A stretch of DNA of 64,000 bases from Coccinella septempunctata (lineage: Eukaryota; Arthropoda; Insecta; Coleoptera; Coccinellidae): contig NC_058193.1 in the NCBI RefSeq assembly GCF_907165205.1, positions 26,797,521 to 26,861,520 of the forward strand, written 5' to 3'. Position numbers and translations under genes: made by a program. Below the pieces are notes generated by a model, which was not told the DNA's origin, made no database searches, and was given only the letters and a program-made list of their open reading frames with translations. How positions within the stretch are numbered: position 1 is the first letter of the stretch; each line of letters opens with the position of its first letter. Positions 11,583 through 22,835 of the stretch are shown in pieces.

Positions 11583-11895
11583 AAGGCCGGTCCACACTAC
11601 TCGTGCTCGTACTTGTGTAACTCGGGTAGCTTGCGAGTAATGTGGACGATAGCTCGCGCAGAGAGAAAAGCGCACAAGACTTACGAGCCTCTCGCTTGAG
11701 AGGCTTTGCTTGTTGTCGGTACATCAAAGTAAAGGATCTCTATGCTCGACGAGCCATTCGAGTCATGTGGACTACTACTAGCCTTCAAATGAAGCGAGTC
11801 AAAATTGGATAATCAACTGAGACAATGATAGAACGACCACGGCTGTGAGTCAGACGAGCCACACCAGCACGAGCACGAGTAGTGTGGACTGGCTT
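11583..11895. mobile_element. MITE with GTCCACACTACTCGTGCTCGT termini
   Basis: The left end reads AAGGCCGGTCCACACTAC then TCGTGCTCGT. The reverse complement of the right end reads AAGCCAGTCCACACTAC then TCGTGCTCGTGC. The inverted repeat is therefore about 27 bp with two mismatches. The interior is rich in GAGC/CTCG words and has no coding frame. Length is 313 bp. No clear target duplication was seen, so the superfamily is open. Confidence 0.75.
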
Positions 11896-12912
11896 TCATA
11901 TGGACGAAATCTGGACTTATCCATGAACAGGCAGACTCTCCATCTATGAGTGTTCCAGTTCTCATTTTCGAGAGCTGATTGAGATTGAAACTGTGCAACC
12001 ATTTCTGGATTGCTTCACCAGAAATTATCCTTTTCTTCATCCGTCTTCATCCACTGTCGGATATAGGCCTTTTCTGGTTTCTTTCATGCTTCTCTTTCTT
12101 TTGCTGCCTAGTGTTTTCCGTCTACAGCTATTATATTATATCCATCTCTTTCCAGGTCTTCCTAAGATTTTTTATTTCTCGCGGTTTCCGAAATGTTACC
12201 CTGTATGACAATCTCACCACATTTTACCTTGACACGTGTGCCACCTACTACCACCTATCTCCACCAAAGTTTCCCTATTCTATCGATGATGTCGATTACT
12301 CTCGTTTTTTTAGTATTTCGGTGTTCGGAATTGTGACTTTTCAGCTTACTCCCAGTAGTGTCCTTTCCATGGCCATAGTTTCTACAATGGTAATATACAG
12401 CTGTCGTACGTTTGGTGTTTTAGATGTAGAGGAATAATTCTGTCTTTGAGATGAAATTCAGCTCACCGAATACTGCCCTCTTAAAGTGTTTTCTTCTCCC
12501 AGTTTTTAATATTTGAGTTTAATTTTCGATCTGAATTGTTAAACCTTCTGTATGACAGTATTATCTATAATAATATTTTCCTGGCTGGGACTCATTATTT
12601 TTGTTTTTCAATACTTATCTTCAATTTCATTTTATCTGATCTTTGAGTTAGCTCGTGTAGCAATGATTTCAATTCATGTATATCTTCCCTTATCAGTAGG
12701 TACTATATCCTCGTTGAATCTCATATGGCCGAGATACTGTCTATTGCTTTTGAATCCTTTTCCATCTCAAGTTCGTTTTTTGATCACATTTTCCAAGGCC
12801 AGAGTGAACAGTTCAAGTGAGATGGCCTAACATCTTTTCCTAGATTCATTCTATGTCACTATATAGGTATATTCCTAATGAGAGCAGAGTACCTAGAGAG
12901 TTATGTGACGCT
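11896..12912. other. T-rich stretch without recognisable gene
   Basis: A pyrimidine-rich run (about 12030-12440) keeps a 152-codon frame open on the plus strand (11979-12437). The peptide is dominated by F, S, L and Y, as expected from composition alone, so I do not call it a gene. Confidence 0.4.
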
Positions 12913-13223
12913 GGCACCCCCAAATGCGAATTTTGAAACAAAAATTTCAGGGTCGTTTGTCTATCGTAGGTCCATGTTTGTCCACCTTTTTTTTCATTTG
13001 TCCAGGTACCGTTTTGAAGATATCGGAAAAGATTTTTTTCGGTTCATTTTCTGAGCAGCACCCCCAAATCGCAAAAACTTATTTTGGATGGTACAGATCG
13101 TTTGTCCAACGTAAGTCCACTTCTGTCCACCCAATTTTATCATTTGTCCATACACAGGACCATAGAAATCCTTCTATGCAAATTTTGGGAAGTGTGAAGT
13201 TGGCACCCCCAAATGAAAATTTT
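12913..13223 (+). repeat. Degenerate ~145 bp tandem repeat
   Basis: The marker GCACCCCCAAATG/C recurs at about 12913, 13060 and 13203. Between the markers both units carry the same ordered blocks: TCGTTTGTC, then GTAGGTCCA or GTAAGTCCA, then TGTCCACC, then CATTTGTCCA. Two units are complete. The third begins at 13203 and is interrupted after about 20 bp by the next tandem array. Confidence 0.75.
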
Positions 13224-13870
13224 GAGAGATAAACGACTTGAAAGCTGACCTTCGAAAAATCCTGAAAAAGATGGTTCAGTTAAAAATTCGTCAAGACCGA
13301 ACGGTTGCGCCGATATGGATGAAATTTCCAGATTTATCACTAGAAGAGGTACTCTTTCAGAATATGTATCACATTTCCATCTACGGTTACTTTTATTGAG
13401 AGATAAACGATTCGAAAGCTGATCTTCGAAAAATCCTGAAAAAGATGGGTTCAGTTAAAAATTCGTCAACACCGAACGGTTGCGTCGAGATGGGTGAAAT
13501 TTTCAGATTTATTATAAGAAGAGCTGCTCTTTCAGAATATGTATCACATTTTTATCTACGGTTGCTTTTATTGAGAGATAAACGACTCGAAAGCTGACCT
13601 TCGAAAAATCCTGAAAAATATGGGTTCAGTTAAAAATTCGTCAAGATCGAACGGTTGCGCCGATATGGATGAAATTTTCAGATTTATTACAAGAAGAGGT
13701 GTTCTTTCAGAATATGTATCACATTTTCATCTACGGTTACTTATATTGAGAGATAAAGTACTCGAAAGCGGACCTTCGAAAAATCCTGAAAAAGCTGGTA
13801 TCAGCCGAACGGTTGCACCTTAATGGATGGTATTCAAATTTATTACTAGAAGAGTTGTTCCATCGAGAAA
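13224..13870 (+). repeat. Tandem repeat, ~175 bp unit, about 3.7 copies
   Basis: Units starting GAGAGATAAACGA lie at 13224, 13398 and 13573, and a fourth, diverged unit (GAGAGATAAAGTA) starts at 13748. The spacing is 174, 175 and 175 bp. Each unit repeats CGAAAAATCCTGAAAAA, GTTAAAAATTCGTCAA, CGAACGGTTGCG and TTTCAGAATATGTATCACAT in the same order. The last unit has a deletion and fades near 13870. The unit length is close to a nucleosome repeat, as in many satellites. Open frames across it are incidental. Confidence 0.9.
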
Positions 13871-14489
13871 TGCCCTCGACACTGTAGTAGGCTTTATGGT
13901 AAACGACAAAGATATTGGAAACTATCGTACCGGTAGTAAAATATCCTACAACGACAAGAAATGAGTTTCTTGTGAATTTTTTGATTAATCCATTCATAAA
14001 GACCATATTTTGCTTATGTAATACGTATAATTCAATAAGTAATAAGCTGTACCACGCCTCTCCTTAAGGTATGTATAGCAATACTGTCAATTTGATTCTA
14101 GTGCGAGAAGCTATTCTTCTTTCGAGTATTCACATAAATTTTTGAGCAGTGTAGTTCTGATTGACACGTCTTCAATAGATCTTGAAACTTCTAATATCAG
14201 ATATTTATCCCTTCATTCTAGTAGCCTTAACAAGTCTTGAAGGTTATGTTTTTGTTAGTCCACCAATATCTCAATGCTGGCAAATTCTACTGCAAAGTAT
14301 GCTTGTGCTGTAATTCAACTGACGTCCTGACTCCAAGATAACGAAATCCTCGCAACTGTTTTATCTAATTGCAACTCAAAATGATCCAATCTTACCCATG
14401 CCACTTTTTATGAGTTAGCAGAATGTTCTTTTAAACATAAATTCGAAATAAAATGAAAGCGTTTCATCTCGTGCTACCTACATGATGAA
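13871..14489. other. No recognisable gene
   Basis: AT-rich spacer, nothing recognised. Confidence 0.4.
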
Positions 14490-14735
14490 TAAATCGCAGT
14501 TAATGCAAAGAAGTGCAAGCTCCCCCACTCATCGTGCAATAAAATTTTCTTTCTCCACTCGGACAAAGAGCGGAAAAGCCGAGTCTTCCGGATTCGAAAA
14601 CTCGAATGAGGCGAGACTAACCCGTTCAACGTACCGGAAACGAGCCTACATGGGACGTTTCCTTTCTGGAGCAGTAACGCACGTATTATCCCTTTGGAAG
14701 TTAAACCGAACAATCGGCGTGTGAATGCCTTTCCG
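14490..14735. other. CpG-bearing block open in both directions
   Basis: The segment is GC-balanced and CpG-containing, with an 80-codon frame on plus (14482-14724) and an 88-codon frame on minus (14474-14740). Neither peptide has a recognisable domain. The contrast with its AT-rich flanks suggests either constrained host sequence or an unrecognised inserted piece. Confidence 0.25.
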
Positions 14736-16489
14736 CTCATATGGAATACAAACTATAAAGAGTATGGAATAGGGAGAATTTCCTTGCCATGTGGAAAATG
14801 AGATTACGTCCAATCATTGGACAGACGTAAGGCTTGCAGGTATTATGTGAACAAAGACGCTGTTTGTTGGTACTACCAAGGTGTTGGAGTGAAAAGTGTG
14901 TTTGTTTTCTCCCATTCGGCAACTAATTGGAGCAATTGATTTCTTCATTCTTTCAACCCTTTTCCATCAATTATTGAACTGGCATTTTGGGACATTCTTT
15001 CTTATCCTCACTGAAAATTTTACGGAGAACTACTGGATAGATTTTCATGAAAATGACTGAGATGACGAGAAGATATTATAAATTTTTTTTGTCACTATAA
15101 ACACCATTTTTTAAATCTCACCGAATTTTGATTAGGACTTCGGTGATATTCCCGAGCTTTCCGAAGATTTTTAATCCTTTAGGCAAATATTCCCTTTTTG
15201 AAATGATCACAAACATGGCCAGTGCAATGTATAAACTGTAAGGGAAGAAATTTTCAAAGGTTATTATCATATCCACCAAAATTTCTCATTTTATTCGTTG
15301 CTGGATTGATGGTGTGTTTCGAATGTTTCGATGATCTAGGTCGGTCAGGAAATCTCTCAATGAAAGGTCTAATTGTTCTATCAACAACTCGATCACACTC
15401 GTCATGAATAGGAATGACATTTAAATAATCTTCATTCGTGAAATCAGGCATCTTGTCGAAGCTTATATAAACAGAGTGAACTCAGATAGGACCCGACGAA
15501 AATTAAATTCACAGATATGAATTATTGATGTTTATCGTTTCTCATATTGAATAATACAATAATAAGATGAATAATTAGATCTGAAACGTGTCATTTGCTG
15601 CTGGATTTCTCAAGTTTAGGCATATGGTTGAAGGAAATTTTTCATTGGTCCTTAGAAGTACAATCATAATATGTACGATGGAAAAAATATTGTGAAATTT
15701 CTGGAGATTTCAACTTCTTAAGATTGAATGGCAAGTAGCTATGATCATCTTTGTGGTCATCCTTAATAGTAAATATCAGTCAGAGAGCTCAAATAAGATG
15801 TTTTTAGATATCTTACGCTCAAATATCTCTGTGAAACTCTCTCAGTGGAAGTGGCAGTGGTCGAAATCACATTACATTTCATTGGCAATACCGAAATGTG
15901 ATAATTCATTGGTTATACCATTTGAAGAAATGAAGTTGATAGCTACTTCCGAAGTTGAAAAATTCGAGAATATTTTAGATTTTCCCGTCATCCTGGATAA
16001 CACACTGAAAATGAATTTCATGACAATATAATTTGGATAGTGCAATCTAGAATTACCAGTGGTTCTCCAAAGTCCAGACTCAGCTAAATATCTGGTCACG
16101 TGAGTTCTCCAATAATTTCAGTAGTTTCAATCACATCTGAACATAAATATAGCCCAAAAAAGTATCTGAACTGAAGAAATACTCAAATTCAAATCAAATG
16201 ATCAAATGAATCAGCATGATACAATTATTTTTTCAATTTCTTCGATTGAATCAAGAATATAAATAACAGTACATCATTCATTCAAAAAACCTTGGGTCAG
16301 TGCATAAACTCAGATGTAATTGGTGGGATGTCCATTATTTTTTAATGAAGACTAGTACCTAAAGGATGCAAATGATTCCCTTCTCCATAGAGGGGATACC
16401 GCGGGCATCAGCTCCAGCTTTGATGAACCCAATACAGAGTGATGAGTCCTGATAGATATATCTATAGTCTACACCAAACAGGCTTCTTG
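14736..16489. other. No recognisable gene
   Basis: AT-rich. The 96-codon plus frame at 15741-16031 has ordinary-looking composition (KFENILDFPVILDN) but no motif that I recognise and no supporting context. Confidence 0.35.
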
Positions 16490-17130
16490 CACCTGAAGGT
16501 CCCACTTGGTTCAACAATGGCTCTGTGCTGGCCACAGGGACTGGAGTGGGGATTGTGGGACCTCGTTTCTATCAGTCCATCCCCTTAGAAAAGGACTGTT
16601 TCATAACCCAGGCTGAACTGTTTCTTTATTATTGTCTGCACACTGGAGAAAATCCGCAGACAAATCCAGAAAACACAAATGAGTATCCTCTGACAGTCAG
16701 GGAACACTGAGATCCCTTTCTGAGGTGTAGATCATCTCATACTCAGTAGGGGAATCTAGGAAAGCTCTGCGTGAGCTGGGCTCCGGTATCTCTGTGAGAG
16801 TCAGGAGCATGCAGAAATTCCTGGAAACGAGACATACTGGCTAGGCTGGACAGAAATTTGTCCTCTGAATGGAGCAGTGAAAGTGACTCTGGAAAGAAAG
16901 CAGCTTAGTCAGGTGACTGTTGCGATGACAATTGAAGAAGATAGGATTTAGTAGTTGTTTTTATTATAGCTAGTGCAGGATCACTGAAGAAACTGTCTGA
17001 AAGATTTTGTTCACCTGTAATAACCTTACGGTGTTTAGGACAACACATCTAGGAGGCAAAACACTCACTAATTTTATAGTGGAACTTCTGGCAATGTTGT
17101 TGGCGTGTCTCAGGATATGAGTCCCTCCAG
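16490..17130 (+). pseudogene. Non-LTR retrotransposon RNase H / C-terminal fragment 1
   Basis: The plus frame from 16525 reads GTGVGIVGPRFYQSIPLEKD followed by ITQAEL, matching the first strands of the RNase H domain in Jockey/R1-type elements (TDGS..G.G.GV.....PLG...TVFQAE). Further on, in other frames, QEHAEIPGNE (near 16805-16835) corresponds to the usual PGHSGIPGNE with the DELA partner lost. A zinc-knuckle-like remnant (CRITEETV...TCNNL) lies near 16976-17035. Several frameshifts and stops are present and the element is dead. Fragments 24640-25440 and 44745-45375 belong to the same general type. Confidence 0.65.
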
Positions 17131-18007
17131 CTAGAAGATGCAGCAATGTATGGGGAGACACCCCACATACAAATTGAAGATAATTCTCTGGACAATTTTG
17201 GATGAGATTAAGAAAGGCCTGTATAGAAGTTACATATCGAATAAGTGAAGAGGTGTCAACTTCCTTCATAAGGAAATTCATCGATTTTTCAGTCTCACCG
17301 AAGCACCTGAGTTTTAAATTCCTCCTGCAGTCTTTAAGGAATTCACTATAGCTCAATTTTATTTCATTTATCAGAATAAAATTTCCAAGATCTATTATAA
17401 CTAAATGGATTGAACTATAACGTAGAAAACGGAGCTATTTAACCCCATTCGTGGAAAAAATTGAGCGAAAATAACGTATCAATTTCCGTGGAAAATATTT
17501 TTCCATCAGAGGCATGCGTGACGGGAGGCGTGAAACAATCAAGGACATAACATCCAACATCAACACACCCATGCTTCCTTGACATGACGACATGCCACCG
17601 AACAGCTGTTTGTCCCACAGGGTAAACCCTGGATTACTGAGCCAAGGGCACCACCTGCTCGTGCGTAACTGAGCGACGGTTCGCAGATACAATCCTAAAA
17701 GGGTCTGCACACAGAGAAACGCACTTTTTAGCCTCGGCAAAAAAAGCGTGTCACGAATTCACGGGCTGTAAAATTCGCAATCAGAATTAATAGAGACGTA
17801 ATCTGAGGTTTTTTCACGGGCGTGATGTTTGTGAATGGAATAAGTATATACTGTGATATTATGGAGGGACGAGCAAAAATTGAATTTGCTTGGTTGGGAT
17901 GGAAGTTTTGTCTTTCACAATTCATTTCAAGGTTAATTAAACTTGAATTGAATTCATGAAAGAGAATATTAGCATGGTTATACAGGGTGCAACAACGAAT
18001 TGTTTTC
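17131..18007. other. No recognisable gene
   Basis: The tail of the preceding element probably extends into this stretch. A 101-codon minus frame (17435-17740) with moderate GC lies here but shows no motif. A minus frame of 94 codons (17728-18012) is composition-driven. Confidence 0.35.
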
Positions 18008-18636
18008 ACCAAAGATTATAGAGTAGAAAGATAGGAAACGTCCTCATATCTCTAGTACTAAAAGCCGACTACATTTTGGCCAGTGAAAACACATTTGACA
18101 ACGAGGTGGCGCTGAAAACGTACTGTCAATACAGAAAAACTGTTTGATAACAGTTTTCTATTTTATAATTGCAGAGCGTGAAATTCGAATTCTATTCTTT
18201 GTATTGGATTTCAATATCGACTTTGTTGAGACCAGAAAACAAATATTCTGAGCGCCAAAACAAAAGTATGGTCTTTCCAAACAATTTGACTGACAGTCAC
18301 TTGATGTCCAAAACGAAATCAATAAAACCTTTGCATTTTTGAATATATTGAAGGAATAGCAATTGAGAATCTTCGAATGGACGTATAAAAGTCATAATTT
18401 TTACTAAATGGGTCCTTCATGCAAGGGATGTAAATTAGACGAAAAAAATCAATAATCAGCAACTAGAAGGAGCTAGATAAACAAAAGGCGGTACGAGAAT
18501 CAAAACATTGAAAACCTCTTTGATCAAAATGACCATCTGAAATCTTAAATCATTTCATATGTTTCTGCAAATGTCCCTCGAATCAATATTTTAACCAGTC
18601 GCTTCGCTTCCTATCTTTCTATTTATAATCTTTGGT
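18008..18636. mobile_element. Putative MITE bounded by ACCAAAGATTATA inverted repeats
   Basis: The left arm ACCAAAGATTATAGAGTAGA continues AAGATAGGAA. The reverse complement of the right arm (18602-18636) reads ACCAAAGATTATAAATAGA and continues AAGATAGGAAGCG. The arms match for about 30 bp and are 629 bp apart. The interior is not coding. A CAGGGTG lies just outside on the left (about 17983-17990), so the true end could be further out. Confidence 0.6.
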
Positions 18637-18737
18637 TTACACCACAGTTTTACAACTTAAAAATTTGAAAAAATGCTCGGACATTTCGCTTCTGAATCCA
18701 GGAGGAATAGCTTGTCTGCTCTTTCTCACACTGAATA

Positions 18738-19392
18738 CAGGGTGAGTGTTTGACTAGTACAAATATTTCAACCGTAGATTCTTGAGGTCAAGAGAAATAT
18801 TGTTTCATACCATTTTTTCCGATTCGGCCCTAATTAAAAGATATAGCAATTTAAAGTTTTCATAATGAGCTGTGCCCTCCTGGAAATACAAAAATTTTTC
18901 AGAGTAACTAGCTAAAACTGTGACACTACACATTTATGGATCACTTTAACAGAGTTGTATTCAGCCAAAGTAGGCAATTTTCAAATTTCACAGAAACTTT
19001 TGAGTTTTTGAAAATCGAATTACTCGAAAACAGTGCATATACGATAAAATATGATGAATACTTTTATTTAACTCAGATTCAAGAGTGTGGTTCTTTGAAA
19101 TTTTGGTATTTTGATGGTACGCTATGGTCATCATGAGAAAACTGGAAGACGTCGGTGATATCTTGTGTTCGAAAAAAATACATCAAATGAATGAGAACTA
19201 CATTCAGAAATTCATTTCATTCGATAAAACCGTTTGTGAGATAGAACTAAGAGTAACATTTTCTATGGTTTTTCAACAGCCTGTATCGTTTGAACCGAGC
19301 AGATTCGGAAAAAATGGTAAAGGAAAAAAGTGTTTCTTTTGACCTCAAGAATCTACTGTTAAAATATTTGTACGAGTCAAAGACTCACCCTG
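18738..19392. mobile_element. Foldback MITE, TA-flanked, CAGGGTGAGT termini
   Basis: Begins CAGGGTGAGTGTTTGACT after TA (18736-18737) and ends with the reverse complement CAGGGTGAGTCTTTGACT before TA (19393-19394). The inverted match continues for about 70 bp (GTACAAATATTT, AGATTCTTGAGGTCAA). Total 655 bp with a TA target duplication, consistent with a Tc1/mariner-type MITE. Internal open frames (66 and 72 codons) are not credible genes. Confidence 0.85.
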
Positions 19393-19458
19393 TAAAGTAC
19401 AACTAGTAATTGACAACTAACCATGTCGACCTATAGTCAAGGATAGATGAAACAACAT

Positions 19459-19636
19459 TTTACGGCCGTTTTCAATAAACTTATCTATCCATTGTTTCAC
19501 TTACTGAAGATAGAAAATGCATGTGATTTTGTTTCTATGATCTATCTATAGATATATTTTAGAAAGGTTTCCAATTGTAACCAATCGTCAGTAAGTGGAA
19601 AGATGGATAGATAGGTTTATTGAAAACGGCCGTAAA
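19459..19636. mobile_element. Short MITE with TTTACGGCCGTTTTCAATAA ends
   Basis: Inverted arms of about 49 bp with a few mismatches (TTTACGGCCGTTTTCAATAA on both ends, continuing CTATCTATCCAT and CACTTACTGA). Total 178 bp. There is no coding content. The outer TTTAC/GTAAA is itself palindromic, so the exact target duplication cannot be fixed. Confidence 0.85.
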
Positions 19637-19819
19637 TCATTACGAGAAATAAACGATATTATTAATCATAATATCATCGTTTGGAGAAAAAAACCTACCA
19701 CTTATATTCTAGAGAAGAGATAATACTAATAATACTCAAATAAATTGCAATGAACGGTACGTATAATATCTTATGAATGAAGGGTTGATACAAGTCCTTA
19801 CATTTCAACACTGACCTCT

Positions 19820-19985
19820 CCGAAATACCCGACACCCAACAAGTTGAACCTCAAGTATACATTGTCCCTACAAATGGCCTCACTAACGTCCCCAGCTTGA
19901 TCCACCGAGTCCCATGCGTCTTATCGTTAACCGCAAAACGACGTCCAGCGTCAGAGGCGTCTACCCAGAATCGTTGTAAATAATA
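19820..19985. other. CpG-bearing block
   Basis: A short GC-balanced stretch with repeated CGACG/GCG words (for example CGCAAAACGACGTCCAGCG at 19933-19951) in AT-rich surroundings. No open frame was recognised. A possible host regulatory sequence; inference only. Confidence 0.2.
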
Positions 19986-20269
19986 GAGTGGGAAATCAAC
20001 CTGACATAGCTTGAACAACGCAATAAATTTATTGCACAGTTCTTTCTACTGTTTCTCCCCGTACTTTGAATAGTTTTTCAAGAATTGATTATGAAAAAGA
20101 GGTGAGAATGATAATTTCACTAGTTACCTATGTTTCAATCACCGGAAAAAACAGTTCAGCGAAATAACGAGCTAAAATCAGCGATTTGATTCAATTATTA
20201 TTTATCATACAGATGAAATATCAGAGTTATCGGTCGGTAGTTTGTCCAATTCGGCCTTGTCTTCCTTTA

Positions 20270-21660
20270 TACAGCGTGTCCCAGATAAAATGGGACATAG
20301 AGGACTTATGAGAGATAGAGGACATCTAGAATACCTCAAAAAATTCCCTTATACAGAATCTAGGAGTACTAGATTCTGACGCTTTTCAAATTTGAATGGA
20401 AATTAAAATCGCTTCATCTCTCGAACCAAATTACTCACTTTGCTGTTGATGTTTGGAATCAAGATAGGTCTCAGCAGGTTCAAAATACTACAGTTTAATA
20501 TCATTCCATTCTTAAGACCGTATCATAAAATTTGAACAGTTCTAGGAAGTTCTCGAAATCAACCTTAAAAGCAAATTTCGCGATTTTTTCAATATATGCA
20601 TGGAATGTGGGGGTTTTATTTATTAAATTTCGATGATGAACTTCTTATTCTGAAATGGGTGGTACAAAAAAAACGCTCCTTATCCCATTCGATAAAGAAT
20701 TTGATGCCCAACAACTTTTGTAGACATAATATCCACCAGAAGGTTATTTTAGAATATGTTTTCGAAAACGAATATTTTTCTTTATTTTGAAAAATTACTC
20801 AAACCTGATTAACGAAAACGAAAATTCCAAAATACATCTGTCTGAACTAAGTCGATTACATCTTTTATATCAATGTTTTTTTTTAATTTAAAGATATTAC
20901 CGAAAAACCGCGAAAACACCCCTTTAATGAACACATTGTGCTTATGGGCAACTCTGCCGAGAGGGAAACCTAGGATAATCAAATTGGGTAGACTTTTGAA
21001 AACAAAATAGGCCGATAACAGACTGAATGAATTATTTTTTTCGAAAAATGCTTCGACACATTGATTTTTGATTCAAGGGGGACAACTTTCAAAATTGAAT
21101 TCACCACTATATTGCTTCAAGCCTTAGTGTTAGGAACCCAACCCCTTTATATTGAACGGGAAAGATGGAGTAAGTGATAACTCATTTGAAAGGTCTCTGT
21201 ATTCCGAGTTCAGCATATTGAATTTTTTTTTTTCATTCACCACCTTCATTTTCGAGATATTCGAATTCAAATTTTCAACAGTACTGATAATTTCGTTTAA
21301 AAGCTGCGTGATTTAATGAAATTTTCACTAATTTCTGTGGTTTCGATTATAATCGTGAACTGCTATTCACCAGACATCAAAATATTACTGTTCGATTCTT
21401 TCATTAATAATCAAGGTAAAAATGGTTTATTCCTTGGCAGAGAGAATCGAAACAATTTCTTTATTGAGAGAAAATTCGATTGGTTTAAACAGCATGCTTG
21501 AAAGGACAACCACTGTTTCATTTAAAATTCAAATGTGACTATTTCGGAAACTAATGGATTCAATAACAAAACATTAAATCTGCTGGTCTCAGAATAAAAA
21601 GCCCTTTCACTTTCACTAAACTACCTATTAAAAATTTTGGGGTTGGGGTTGTAACACTAA
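20270..21660. other. Repeat-like DNA with a single TACAGCGTGTCCCAG end
   Basis: TACAGCGTGTCCCAGATAAA at 20271-20290 resembles the outer end of insect foldback repeats (TACAGGGTGTCCC type). I found no matching inverted right end, so the element may be truncated or wrongly read. The rest is AT-rich with 60-64 codon frames and no motifs. Confidence 0.35.
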
Positions 21661-21663
21661 CCC

Positions 21664-21920
21664 CGGGTTTCATAAAGCTTGATCGGGGAATCAACGCTTG
21701 ATTGACGAAGATACGTCAACTTGCTTTCAATCGATAATTCAGTCATGATCATTCAGAATATCATTCTCGCCTCAAATTATGATGGTCATACTTCCATTTA
21801 ATAATTCTCAATTTTTACTTCTTCAATATATTCAGAAATGAGAAGGTTTCAGTTATTTCGTTTTAGAAATCGAGTGACTGCCAAATCGTTGATTGGACAA
21901 TCAAAGTTTTATGAAACCCG
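21664..21920. mobile_element. Short MITE with CGGGTTTCATAAA termini
   Basis: Left end CGGGTTTCATAAAGCTTGAT, right end (reverse complement) CGGGTTTCATAAAACTTTGA. Both are followed inward by CAATCAACG-type words. Total 257 bp. No coding frame. The target duplication is unclear. Confidence 0.7.
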
Positions 21921-22259
21921 CTGTAAGAGTCGAAACGACACGGTTGTGAATTTGATCTCAGAAATAATTGTCCCCCTCGAACTTTGACCTGTAATCTCAT
22001 CTATTTTCGAAAGCCCACCCTGCAGAAGCTATTCCAGCCAAGAAATAATTTTGTTGCATTTTTCTTCATAATTGTATGCTTATTGTACTGCTACCGCAGG
22101 CTCTCATTTCGTTCTATATTCTGCCGAATCTTCAACGTATTGAAATTTCTGATTTCCTCAGACTACTAAAATTAAATGCCTATTCCTCATTCATTTCTTT
22201 CGCTCCTGCGTTTTTTTGGAATAGTTTGGTGAAAACAAGTGACGGCTTTGTGTAAACTT

Positions 22260-22720
22260 CAAGTTAGGACCGGTTCATGAATGCGCATAGCTTGTTCATT
22301 TCGTTACAAGGACAAGATAATCGCTGTACGCTCATCAATCTCAGCGAAATCCCGAAGGACGTCCTAAGCGTACGAAACGCGTTCACGTACCGCCGACGCC
22401 AAATACTCCTACACTTACAGCCGCCCAGTAATGCGTGACACTAATCAACAACTTGTCACTTTAATGTACTAATTCAGCATAAATAATCATAGACCGGAAC
22501 TATCGATATATTATTGCGACAAACGGGAGTGCGCTAAACACATAAAGGCGCATAAATTCGGCACGGTTGACGCTAATTTGTGCATTAGCCGGGGCCGATT
22601 TAACGGGCTCGCAATCCGCTACGGCGTAATTGTTTAAAGGCTCGTGAATTTGTTGCTAACTCCGCGGGACCGATTCATCCCCGTTAATGGGACCGTGTTT
22701 ATGTCACAGGTAAACCTAAT
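22260..22720. other. CpG-rich, repeat-free block (candidate regulatory sequence)
   Basis: Among the most GC-balanced and CpG-dense non-repeat stretches of the window, with words such as CGTACGAAACGCG, ACGTACCGCCGACGCC and GCACGGTTGACGC. No long open frame crosses it. It has no visible relation to the mobile elements and ends about 115 bp before the 3' end of the adjacent retroelement. I infer possible host cis-regulatory DNA; this is unproven. Confidence 0.3.
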
Positions 22721-22835
22721 CAGGTGGGGATTATGGCGGTTTTCAGTTTCATTAGAGTGAACCCACTGATTTTGTTGTAGATTGATTGCCATATTTCTGA
22801 TATCCCTCCAGATCAAAAAGTACCCGCAGTCCAAG

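Noticed and set aside
11979..12437. 152-codon plus-strand open frame
   Set aside because: Lies in a T-rich run; the peptide is almost all F, S, L, Y and V and has no domain, so it is open by composition.
17435..17740. 101-codon minus frame with moderate GC
   Set aside because: No recognised motif, no conserved neighbours; not enough to call a gene.
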